The notes beneath the pieces were generated by a model that saw only the letters and a list, made by a program, of their open reading frames with translations, was not told where the DNA came from and made no database searches. Positions 12,270 through 24,549 of a stretch of 64,000 bases of DNA are shown piece by piece (position 1 is the first letter of the stretch; every line of letters begins with the position of its first letter). The position numbers and the translations under genes are program-made. The DNA lies in the NCBI RefSeq assembly GCF_009730915.1, contig NC_052479.1:28893610-28957609 (forward strand), read 5' to 3'. Source of the DNA: Dioscorea cayenensis subsp. rotundata. Its lineage: Eukaryota > Streptophyta > Magnoliopsida > Dioscoreales > Dioscoreaceae.

Positions 12270-13605
12270 TAAATCTTCGTTTGTCATGCAATTCTGAATG
12301 GGAGAAATAAACATTTATTATAGAAAATCCACCATACTCATCTAAATAGTATCATGAACAATACTTGATCTCACAGGCATTGATGGACAGTGATGTTACA
12401 ATACCATTACAGTGTTTGACCTTGCATCTTGTCCGTCACTACTAGTAACAATGCCAGTAGGCGACCAATGACTTGTTAATATCTATCTTAGGCCAGTGGC
12501 TTGTTAATATTTAGCACCTTCGGAAATAAACTCCATGTGAGTCTAGAAATGAAATGAATTTATGGGTGAAAAATTAAATATTCATGATGAATTAATTAAT
12601 TCACAAATAAACTTTGGAAATGATAAAATATTGTGAAAATTTGCAAAGCATCTTTGACTTGGAAGCATAAGCATATATGATATTAGGGAAACATTTCTGG
12701 TAAGTAAACAATATATTGTTCCAATTAACATCCGCCACCAAACTCACTAATGGAACCAAATTAGCTACAAAGCATATGCTTGGTTGTATATGTTGGGTTC
12801 CACTAAGTTCTATGTTCCAACCCATTAGACTATATAAACTTAATTAAAAACAATAAATTTCAATATATATATATATATATTATTATTAAAGCTAAAAGCT
12901 ATTTACAACCTATGATATATTTATATATTTACTTATTTTGTATTGATATTTTTGGGTTTGAAATATTATGCTTTGTAACTAATGATATTATGCAAAAGTG
13001 GTCAACTCATTATAAGGAGTCATCGATCTCAAGATCAACGGTCATGATTGAATAGATAAACATAAGAATAAAAATTAAGTTTAATTATTTATATTAATTA
13101 CATCAAAAAAAAATTTAAAAGTTTTTGGAAAATTTCCATTATTACTTTATGTATTACTGATTAATATTATTTACTCTCTCAACGGTCGTTAAAATTTTTA
13201 AAATTTAATTAAAAAAATTATAATAAAATACTTTTATTCTTATTAGAGCTATTTACTTTTATTAATATCCACCTCTCTTTTTAAACAAGAATAAGGATAA
13301 GTCTGGAAAAAAAATATTTAATACTTATAGAATTCTTAAAATTAACAAATAATTTGAAAAAAAAAATATGTTGAAATGGACATATTAAGTAAAGTAATTA
13401 TATATTTCATATTTAAATTAACAACAAGAAGGAAGAAGTCTCCACATTATTATTATTATTTTTTAATTATTGCCACAATTTCAATTCTAAGTGGCTGTCA
13501 TTTTATGCAAAACAACATATGACACCAAAATATTTTGAGACAATAGCTTCTATTTAAGATTTTTCCTTGGTAAAATGAGACATTTGGCATTGAAAATGTA
13601 AAGAA

Positions 13606-13660
<55 letters not shown>

Positions 13661-16350
13661 GTAGGTGACAATCCACTTGATAATGACGAAGGGTATTTTG
13701 GTCCAAAAAATAAGTTGGCTAGGGGCATTTCCGGAATTCCAATCTACCCTTCTTGGAAGGGTTCATGGTTATCCACTCTCTTATATTTTACATTATTTGC
13801 TACATGGAATAAATAAATGGTTTTGTTTTTATAAAAAATACAATTTTGAAATGATATTGTTTTTAATAACATTATCTTCAATAATTAACTCATTAATGAT
13901 ATTAGTCAATGGAAATTTTTAAATATTTATTGTTGAAAATATGAGTTCTATATAGAGCATGTGTTTGATATGATCATTATAAAGATTTTCCAAAGCTACT
14001 TTTTTAATAATATCAAACACTTAATTAGATTATTCCATTGAAAATTTAAATATTTATCTTTATATAAAAAAAAAGATATATTTTCTATAATAAAATGAAA
14101 TGGTGGAAAAGCAACTATTGATCTTCACTGTTCTTGTTTAAGTCAATTATTAATGCAAGAATTAAGAGTTATTGATAACAGTTCTTTTTATGATGGAAAT
14201 GTGAGCAAGAAATCATATCGAAGTATGCGAGACGTGGGATTAATCAATTAATCTACCAGTTTTATATGTGTCATCCTCACAGTGATGTAAAATATAAACT
14301 CTCATACACGATAAGACTAGCAGCTTTAAGGGTAAACACTATTAGAATGGTAATCGTTATCGATGATAATTTATACCGTATTTGGATGAATAAGCTCAAT
14401 AGAATGGGAATGGAATGTGCAGATAATGAATAGTGATCTCTGTAGAGGTATGTGTATTTCCACCTAAAATTAGAATAATGACTATTTAGGAGGAATGAAT
14501 AGTATTCCTATTTAAAATGACATTTTGCCCTACAGATATTTAATTAAATAAAAATTAAAAATTAAATATAATAATTAAAATATATTTATATATATAATTA
14601 TAATAATAAAAGTAAAATGACATTTTTGCCCATAAAAGATATTTAATTAAATTAAAATTATTAAAATTATACTTTTGCATCCATGTATGTTAGTTAAATA
14701 AAAGTTATTGACTAAAATTCTTAATTATAATAATTAGAGTGTAGTAACACTTTCTCTTATTGAGATCTAATTATATAAAAATTAATTATTTAAATATTAA
14801 ATTAAAATAATTATAACTAATAATAATTAAAATGAGATAATTAATTTAAATATTTAATTATAATAATAATTATTTTTAATAATAACATTCAAAATCTTTT
14901 TTTTTTAAATTATTTATGTAATTGGATTTATACATATTAGGGAGTAAATTAGTAATTTGTCATACTACTCATCAATACTTATTTTTAATTCCGATGAAAT
15001 ATTCTTGACCAAAAGCGTAGTTTTCGTTAACGTTCGAAATATTCCTACAGTTTCGTTACAGATTCCTATTTCCAATTCAGGGTGTCAGTCTACATTCATG
15101 AGCCAGCCTTTTCTGAAAACTAGGAGATTTTGTATCAATAAAATAAGAGATCGTTGGTATTTTTATTATTCTAGTTTGGGCATATAAACTATAAAAGCAT
15201 TTATTTGTGGAGTTGATTAAATTCAAATTTTATATTGATTAAAGGGCAAAACTAACATGGTAATTTATTTGGTTAGTTAGTTATTTTTTTAAAATATACA
15301 TGGCAGCATATTTAAATTTAATTTATAAAATTCTACTTGGTAGGAACAACATGACATGATTAGAGGGAAAAAAAAAATACTCAATTTATTTTTGAATTAG
15401 AATTATGGGTTTTTTAAATTTTGCTACTCAATTTATTTTTGAATTAGAATTATGGTTTTTTAAAATTTTGAATATTAATGAGTTTTATGGAGTTCATTTG
15501 TATATAAGCGAGCTGAGCTCAAACTTGAAAGTGATTCATTTGAGCTCGAATTCGAGCTTGAGCTTGAGTTTGAAAGTAATTCATTTGAGCTAAGCCCGAG
15601 CTCAAGCATGGCAATCACTTAATCAAACACTTAATCAAACAAAAGTTGAAATAAAGGAGTACTTTTGGGAGAACTTTCAATATGAATTTAGAAAATAGCA
15701 ACAAATAAAAAAAATTAAAAATGGTAATGATATAAGTAACTAAATAAATATTTTAATGAAAATTATATGAATTGTGATAATGTTTTATTTTTTGAAGCTA
15801 ATTATTATGGACTGAACTGGCCCGTTTGTTATTGGGCATGTCCTACATTTCGGCCTAACTTTGAGTTGGGCCTAAATTGACTTAAATTGAACATATTTAT
15901 CATATACAAATTTATATACTTAAGATCTATTTATTTTTTTATTTTTTAATTGTATTACTTGAACTCAAGGAAAAAAAAATTATATTTCTGAAATAGTATA
16001 TTACATTTTTAGTTTATTACCTATTTTAGTATCATCATGTGGGTCACAATATTTAACATTTTTTTTTCTGTCGTGGCATATGATATGTCATGTACATGTT
16101 TACTGATATAGTTTTCAGGAAATTTAGTTTTTGATTTTTTTTTTTAAAAAAACAGTAAATAATATGAAATAAGTAGTTTGTTATGTATAGCTTAAGTTTT
16201 ATTGAGTTTCTGAAAAAAAAAAAAAGAGTTTTTGAAGCTTATAATAAATATAAAAAAAAACTCAAACTGATACCAATTATTTGTATTATTGTAAGTATAA
16301 AAAATAATAATTTATAACTATCAAAAGTCAGTATTATTAAAAATATATAG
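12270..16350. other. Gene-free AT-rich stretch
   Basis: Contains an (AAT)n microsatellite at 13605-13661 and an imperfect 46-bp tandem duplication at about 15381-15470 (CTCAATTTATTTTTGAATTA twice). A second patch of GAGCTCG-type repeat lies at 15508-15610. Nothing that reads as protein on either strand beyond short chance frames. Confidence 0.6.
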
Positions 16351-17274
16351 TTAAGTCCATCTCAAAAGCTACATATTCTAGCTTGACGCTCAGAGACATC
16401 ATGAGACAGCTTTTAAAAGTTTTCTCCAACCACCATCTCTATTTTTTAAGCTCCAAAATAGAATATTCTAGAATATTCTTTACTCACTTCACACTTTTTA
16501 TATTCATACTCATAATAAATTTAATCATCTTTAATTTTTCAATTTTAACCATTGAATTTAAATATTATATCATTTAAAATATAAATTTTATTTTTATATT
16601 TTTTATAAATATTTATTAAATATAAAATATGATTGATAAACTACAAATATAAATACAAACATTAAATTACATTAATTATTTAATAAAAACATAACATACA
16701 AACAAGCACCATCAATAAAAACAACACATTATTAAAAACTAAAATAGCACACAAGCTTTTAATTATCTTCGTCATTTGCATAGCTTTTAATTTTTTTCTT
16801 ATTGCTATCGATGATAATCTATGTTGTGACTATTTTCTATGTTTTTATTTTATTGTTCGTATAATTTTCGTTAATTTTAATGAAGTTATATTTCGTGTAT
16901 TATTTTCGTTAATTTTTAATTAATTGAAAATACAAACTTAAATTATAAATTATTTAATTTAATTAAAATATAAATTATAAATATAAATTTTATAAAAAAG
17001 AAAAAAGAATAAAAAATAAAAAATAAACTAAAAATTAAAATTGAAAAACAAGAAAAGAATAAAAAAGATAAAAAATTAAAAATTAAAACTGAAAACCAAA
17101 AAAGATAAATAATAAAGATAAATAATAAAATTAAAATTAAAAATTAAAAAATTAACTGATAATTAAAACTGAAATATAAAAAAATAAATTAAAAATTAAA
17201 AATGAAAACAAAAATAAACTGAAGATTGAAGAAAAAAATAAACTCAAAAGTAAAATAAAAAAACAAATAGCGTT

Positions 17275-17312
17275 GCTACAGTGACACGCAACTTCTTGCG
17301 CGTCACTGTAGC
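17275..17312. repeat. Hairpin 1 (17-bp arms)
   Basis: Arms GCTACAGTGACACGCAA and TTGCGCGTCACTGTAGC pair at 16 of 17 positions around a CTTC loop. GC-rich compared with its surroundings. Confidence 0.85.
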
Positions 17313-17333
17313 GTTTCTCAAATTTAGCGACTG

Positions 17334-17369
17334 ATTTGGCGCAGGATTGGAGTTAATCCTACGCCAAAT
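17334..17369. repeat. Hairpin 2 (15-bp arms)
   Basis: Arms ATTTGGCGCAGGATT and AATCCTACGCCAAAT pair at 14 of 15 positions, with a 6-base loop. It lies 21 bp after hairpin 1 in the same candidate element. Confidence 0.85.
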
Positions 17370-17414
17370 CTGGGTTAAAACGCCAGATTTGTTATAGGGT
17401 TGGAGATGGCCTTA

Positions 17415-19900
17415 GTCAGTTAGTTAGTTAAAAGAAATTAGAATTTATCTTTAAAAATGAATAAATAAAAAAATAGAATATATCTTTTAAACTTTCTAGA
17501 TGTTTGAAATTTAGAAAATTAAAAACCTAATTAAAAAAATTAAAATTATATCATTATCAAACACCACCAAAGAAAATAACCTAACTAATATTAAAATTAT
17601 AATTCTAAACAATTTTGCAAAATAAAAATAAAAAAAATCAAGAGAACATTTTATTAATAACAAAACAAGCAAACAAATATAATAAAAACAAGAAGGAGAT
17701 GTGGTGGGGCTCATGTGAAACCTATTAATTATCTCATCTAACTTAATTAATTAATTCATTATTTTTTTATTCATTTAATTAAATAATAATAAATAAAATT
17801 AAAAATACAATGATGACATAACACCTCATGTCACGTGCGTCTCGCATGCTGAGCCCTATTGTCCCAACTCTCCGTCCTTTCTATCTTTTAAGTTTGACCC
17901 ACTTTCTTGACAAAATGGGTCGGGTTGTGTCAAAAATAAACCCGAAACCCGTTAAGTACAAAAACAAATCTAGACCTTGATCTTCAATTTTTAAAATATT
18001 AAAAATAAAAAAATTCTATAAAACCAATATAAATGTCGTTTAAATTAAAAATTAAAAATTATTTTTTGGAAAAATAAATAGCCCAAATACCACAATCGGA
18101 TCCAATTAAACCCGACCCGTTTAGAGTAGAACCCGTTTAGAAATATAATATATTTATATATATAAAGAAAGAATAATCTTCTGAACGTTCGCACGTGCGA
18201 ACACTTGTTAAAATTTGAGACACTCTGACAAGGGGTCTCACGTGCCAAGCATCAAATGCCTCTTGTCCCCCTTTCTTTTTTTTAGATTTTTGCCTTTTTT
18301 TTTTATTTTAAGTGTTGTTTATTTATTTATTTGTTTATTTTATCTTAAGAGCATCACATCCACACGTGCGGTGTGAGTGGGATTGTCATTCTCATTTTAA
18401 GTTATTAATTTTTTATATATATTAAATTAATTTAATAATAATAATAATAATTTTAACAACAGGGTAAGCCATACTTTTGAGAAACATAAGATTTTTTTTA
18501 ATTTAAAAAATCATTTTCAAAACTAAGAATGTTAATATTACTGTAATTTAGACTTAACAAATGAATTATTAAAAATTAATTATGATCAATCAGGTTTGGT
18601 GGGCAAACCCTATGTTTCCCGATGAGGGCATGTAGATTGTATGATCAATTTTTGATTCGTGTGAACATCTTAATATATAATTACTTATCATTTTTATTAA
18701 AATAATAATAATTATTATAATCAATATGACGATTTTGGGGTGCAATTTTATATGATAATGATGATACTTAATGCAAAAGTTTTACTAAATTACATCTTGT
18801 TTATTTTATATTTTGAGAGTTAATTTGAAGAACAATTAATTCTCTAAATTTATACAAATAAATCATTTAAAAATTTTACCAAAATTGCAAAGATGTACAA
18901 ATTTTTAAAGAAAACCGTGCAATTAATTAATAAACTCTACTAAAAATAAGTTGAATGATATTGTTCTCCTCTTAAACTAGAGGTTGAGAGTATAAAAAGA
19001 AAAATAAAATGGACCATCTAAAAATTTTAACAATCCATAAATTGATATACACTAAATTTTCATCTCTATTTATTAATTTGCCTCAAATCAAAAGCACACA
19101 CATATAATGAAAAAAAAAAATCACACATAAAAATTTAGGTCCAAGGCCTAAAATTAAGAAATATCACCGACAAAAGAGGAAAAATGTAATTTTATTATAT
19201 TAAAAATTGAGTACAATGATGAAAATTCAACTTGTCAACATTTTTATATCATAATAAAATATATTTACATAAGCCATGATTTCATTACAAATCAGGTAGA
19301 TATGGAATTAGTCTTTGTTGTGGCTTGACTTGAATATGTTGTTCCTTAAGTAATGCTTGGTCGCTTAAATTTTTTGAACAAGTTTATGCCATAAAAATGG
19401 AGCCTGACACCCCCAATGATATAATTAAGTGATCGTCTACCAGATCAAACCTATTAGCCAAATTCCTCCACTAACATTATAGATTTCTAAAAAATCCTTA
19501 TAATTTGAAAGTCTAATCCGTTCACTGCCGCTACATATCTTCAATTATATATATATATATATATATATATTTCAAAAAATCACACAAGTCATACTATGAG
19601 CTTTTTCAGATCAGGCCAAATAAAATTTAGGTCACAAAATTTAATATAAAATACAATGCCACTACAAAAAACCAAACTCCCAAAAATAAAATAAAACACT
19701 AACACAAAATAATAAAATCCATAATACAAGGCATGGCCAAAGCCCAAGGCAATGTCACAATATATATATTTGCATTTGCATACACACACATAACCATGCA
19801 TGGCTTGAAAGAAGGAATCCAAGCTCCTCGGGCAACACTCCCAAACCCTAAAAACACATATATATATATATATATATATATAGTTTTAGTGTTAGTGGCA
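17415..19900. other. Gene-free AT-rich stretch upstream of the PLATZ gene
   Basis: Mostly AT-rich DNA with poly-A/T and (TA)n runs. A patch at about 18170-18205 reads ATCTTCTGAACGTTCGCACG, like motifs near 47340-47590. No gene recognised. Confidence 0.5.
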
Positions 19901-19923
19901 TGAAGCTCTTGAGCCAAGAACAA

Positions 19924-19946
19924 AAACCCTAACCCTAACCCTAAAA
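19924..19946. promoter_or_regulatory. Telo-box run (three CCCTAA units) before the PLATZ gene
   Basis: AACCCTAACCCTAACCCTAA lies about 275 bp before the PLATZ start codon, with another AACCCTAAAA at about 19844. AAACCCTAA telo-boxes are known cis elements in plant promoters and in Polycomb-recruiting sites. A role here is inferred from position only. Confidence 0.5.
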
Positions 19947-20219
19947 ACTTAATTTAAAAGATGATTAGAGGAGACATATAGGAACATCACCCATGTTACT
20001 CTCATACCTTACTCTCTTTCTTTATTCCAACAAGCCTTCTCACCCTTGACAATATGTTCCTCTTACCACTTACCACTCCCTTCCTTCTCATTATTAAATA
20101 TATATACTCTCTCCTCTTCACCCTTAAATTCCCCTCCCTTTCTCTAACCCTAATCTCTTCATGCACACAACTCCCTTTCTTCTTCATTTCCTCCATCCTT
20201 AATTTTCTTTATTATTCTC

Positions 20220-21669
20220 ATGATCATGGTAAGTCTTTAAACTCTTGTTCTATATATATATATATATATATATATTGTTGCATGCTTTGAGTTGATATGA
20301 TAATTAATCAATGGTTGAGTTGATCATGTGATCATATATATGGTGAAGGTTCAATTTTTTTATTTGATAATCTAATGTTTCTAAATTTGTTGTTCATGTT
20401 ATTAATGGTTGATATTGATCTTTAGGCGATACGAAAACCGGCATGGTTAGAAGCACTAAACACGCAAAAATTCTTCATCGGTTGTTCGATCCATGAGACC
20501 TCGAAGAAGAATGAAAAGAACATTTGCTGCCTTGATTGTTGCACTAGCATTTGCCCTCACTGCTTGCCGGCTCATCGGTGTCATCGTCTTGTTCAAGTTC
20601 GTCGATATGTTTATCATGATGTTGTTCGATTAGAGGACCTCGAAAAGCTTATCGATTGTTCTAATGTTCAGGTAAACTTAATTTTTCGATAACTCGAAAT
20701 GGATAATTTAATACACACACATATAATATAACTTGAGGTTTGAATTGTTGCAGTCTTACACAATCAACAGTTCAAAGGTGATCTTCATCAAGAAAAGACC
20801 ACAAAGCAGGCAGTTCAAAGGTTCAGGGAATATTTGCACATCATGTGATAGAAGTCTTCAAGAACCATATATTCATTGTTCTCTTGGTTGCAAGGTAAAT
20901 CAAAATCTCATTATTCAAGTAACTAATACTATTATATCGGTTGATTTGAAAAATATGAATTTAAAATTATGCACACGGGGTTTTCAGCATTTTAGCTTAA
21001 ATTTTTCTGTTGAATTCATCCCAAATAATATGTTTAGTTTGTATCTAACACTCATCAGTTAATTTGATACGTTTGAATATTAATTAGTACATACAATACA
21101 TCCACTTAATTTGGTTCTTAGAGTACGAAAAAAATTTAGTTATGTATATTTAATTTGTATTTAATAACTTTTATGTATTAGTTTGATTTGTGAAATGATT
21201 AATTTGATACACTTGAAGAAAGATTACAAAGAAAAATACTCATTTTGGTTCTTAAAAAATAATTAAAAAGAAAAACATATTGTTTAAAGATAATATATGT
21301 TTGATTTGCATTTAACAACTTTAATTTTTAAAGGTGGATTATGTATTGAGACAAAAGAAAGATCTATCGGCATGTTTGAGGACATGCGAGACATTGACAT
21401 TAAGCCCGGACTTTCTCATACCGCATGAAGCAGATCCGGGAGATGATGAAGCTAATTATGAGACTACACATTCGACGGTGGTCGAAGGCGATGAGGCCGG
21501 AGTCTCGTCGGACTCGGAGAACTTAAGCTTGCCTTGCACTGATTTCACTCGGAAGAAAAGGAGTGGAATGCTCTTTGTTTGTTCAAGGAGTAATAAGATA
21601 TCAAATGAAGACATGGGTGCAAACATGAATAGAAGGAAAGGGATTCCTCAAAGGTCTCCACTTTGCTAA
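20220..21669 (+). CDS. PLATZ zinc-binding transcription factor, four exons
   Basis: PLATZ proteins are plant-specific zinc-dependent DNA binders that bind AT-rich promoter DNA; some act with RNA polymerase III in cereal endosperm. Exons: 20220-20228 (MIM), 20426-20671, 20754-20894 and 21334-21669, all GT-AG and in phase, for 243 residues. Exon 2 gives AIRKPAWLEALNTQKFFIGC, followed by the first zinc cluster (CCLDCCTSICPHCLPAHRCH) and VRRYVYHDVVRLEDLEKLID. Exon 3 gives KVIFIKKRPQSRQFKGSGN, then CTSCDRSL and HCSLGCKV. The C-terminal tail is acidic, then basic (FTRKKRSGMLF), ending RKGIPQRSPLC. The first exon holds only three codons, as is common in this family; ATG 20226 is an alternative start. 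The upstream leader is CT-rich with a telo-box run. Confidence 0.92.
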
Positions 21670-22001
21670 GAATTTATAATAATAATAATTATAATAATAT
21701 ATAATAAGTTGTTTGTACTAATTTTGATCTTAAAAAAAAAAAACAATATGCATGCATCTTCATATCTAAGTGTTTTTATGTCTTTAATGGCTTCTTCATG
21801 TGATTTTCCAATTCCAAGACTTCAATATATGTACATTTCCCAAAGGGACTCTCTTTTTAGTCAATTATAAAACTTGCTCTACTTGTTATGTGAATTGGAG
21901 CTTTCTTTGTTTCTTTGTTGTCTCTTTTTCTCATGTGTTGAAAGAACCAAGTGTCTCTTTTCATTTTAGATGTTACAATAGTTATATTAATTGTATTTAT
22001 T

Positions 22002-22048
<47 letters not shown>

Positions 22049-22574
22049 AAAATAAGATTGGGATGTAACCCAAATAAGCATTCCTAAAAACATAAAAATA
22101 AAAAGAAAAGTGTGCATATATATATAAACAAATATAGATGATTAAATAGAGGGAATGTAAGTAAAGAGATCAAATTCTTGAATATATAGAGGGAATAAGA
22201 TTATATGATTATATATGCTGGTATATAACTATAAAATATAAATCTAATACAATACAAATAAACAAAGAAGTTTTTATTATATTAAGTACCTATAAAAAGA
22301 TTTATTAGCTAATGAGAGGATTAATAATTACATATAGTATTTGATATGCCAATATACTCACTTTCAGAAATAAAAATATAGAAATTTTATATTTGGTCGG
22401 AGAATAAAAACATATTATGGAATTTATTAACCCGGAGTTTAATTGGAGTCTAATGATACAAACATCATCAATGCGGAGCTATGATAAAAACATTATTGAC
22501 AATTTTTGATAGTGATTTTACTTGAATCGTTGTTTATATATAAAAAAAAAAATACTAGTTTGACATTAAATTTC

Positions 22575-22607
<33 letters not shown>

Positions 22608-24549
22608 CACATATATAAAAGAGTTTGTGAGCCTAGTAAGATTTTTTTTAAAAAATGGGATATTTTGATTTTACTAAATTTAATATGTTAAATATCATCC
22701 AAATTAAGCTCATATATAGACTAAAACAACTAAACGTGGAATAGCTCAAGTTCACTCACTCTCTTTATATATAAATAATTTATATAAATACTTTATAAGT
22801 GCAAGTTGCCAAACAGTGCCAAAGATTATTTATAAATATTTATATTATTTATTCCAAATTGTCTCAATTCAAAAGAGAATCAGATTAGAATGATATTATT
22901 TCATTAAAATTTTACACCAAATAACAACATCACACAACCCAATGTTTTTTTTCAATATTGTCTCATATATAGTCAATGTCGCATTTTGCCTCCCTTAATT
23001 AATTAATTAACTTATCTTGAGAGAAGATCAGGTTTTACTAATTTACTATTAACTTATGACAAAATTATTTACTAGTCCTTATCTAAAAGTTTCTCTTCCC
23101 TTACAAGTTTCTTTGTTATTTTTTATCTTCTTAAAATAAAAAATATCAACAATAAAATACTCACCGACGATCTTTACTCTATTGGCACTAGTGTTCAAGT
23201 TTTGCTGAGAAAATACATTCAAATATAAATTTATACAGAGTAAGAGTACAAAATGTGTTAATGAAACAACTCTACATCTGTGCACGGTCTTAACATGAAT
23301 TATTTTTTTTATAAAAAAATAAAAAAATATTAAAATATACATATTAAAAATTTCATGTAGCATTTTAACTTTTAATATTTGAGTTAGAAGAGAAATAAAA
23401 TATCATTTATAAGATTAATAATACTATATTTTTTTACTTAAAATTATTTTATTTCCTTAGTTATGCACTTTAAACATGTCCACACAGATTAAATGATTAA
23501 AAATATGAAAAGAAAATAACAGGGACTAATAAATAAACTATTTTATTCAAAGTGGGTAATGACCAAGAGCATAGTCAGCTTATCTCGAGATTAGAATTAG
23601 AAAAACTAATAGAAAATTATAAAATAATAATTAATAAAAAAAATTAATAAATTTGTCCTTGAAGTTCTTGGAAAACAGTGATGAATGGACTAAATAAATA
23701 AATAAATAAGTCTTGAGGGGCTTGTGAGCATATCATGTAAACACAGCTGGACAGTGGACTGGACACACAACTCGGGAGAAGCACTCGTGCGCGTTCTTGT
23801 TCCAAAGTTTAATTAATTAATTAATTAATTATATTATATTATTTATTTATTTATTTATTTATTCAACCATTGTAATCTTTGTCACCTTCCTTTGTTAACA
23901 CTCAAAATTATTAGTTTGAATTATAAGATATTGATTATTTCAAAGAGTGGTATGATGGCGGGTGAATAATATGTTTACTTTTTATTCTAACTTTTATTTT
24001 TTTAATAAAATTTATAATATTTTAAATAATGGAATTTTTTTGATCTAATAATATTAACTCCACTGCGAAAGATGTTTTATAAAAACTTGTAGTCCAATCC
24101 CTATATCCGTAGATGCACACAATTCGATATCTCTTGGATGTATACACATAAGTCAAGAGATTAATTCCCAGTGAAGTTCACACTCCTGACAATAGACTTA
24201 TCCACTTCGTCAAATAGCATAATATTGAGTATATCTATTTAGTATATTTGACGAAATATTGAGTATATCTATCTAGAGTTATTTCTTCATGCTTAAAAGA
24301 AAAAAAAATAAAGAAAACCACATACACACAATAAAATCAGTGATTAATAAATTAATAATCACTTGGAGAAATTCAAGAGTTATACCTCAAAGAAAAGAAG
24401 TGTTTGTTATAGATGATAAACAGTGAGGAATTTACAGAATGTGGTCTAATGGATTACCAAATTCATTTACTAGTAAATCTGCAACATACTTCTGCTTTGA
24501 AAGAATTGTCATACTTTATACATACTGAACAAACTGCAGCTTCAAAATA
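21670..24549. other. Intergenic, AT-rich
   Basis: Holds a (TA)n tract at about 22003-22046, an (AAT)n run near 22581-22606 and TTAA-repeat tracts near 23811-23865. No gene recognised on either strand. Confidence 0.55.

Larger units (their letters stand above)
16351..17414. mobile_element. Candidate non-autonomous element with CCATCTC termini
   Basis: Left end TTAAGTCCATCTCAAAA; right end, read on the opposite strand, CTAAGGCCATCTCCAAC. The ends share CCATCTC and start with TTA/CTA. The interior is AT-rich and non-coding, with two strong hairpins near the right end. The CCATCTCCAAC end is a motif I recognise from plant MITEs; the exact family is unknown. Confidence 0.5.
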
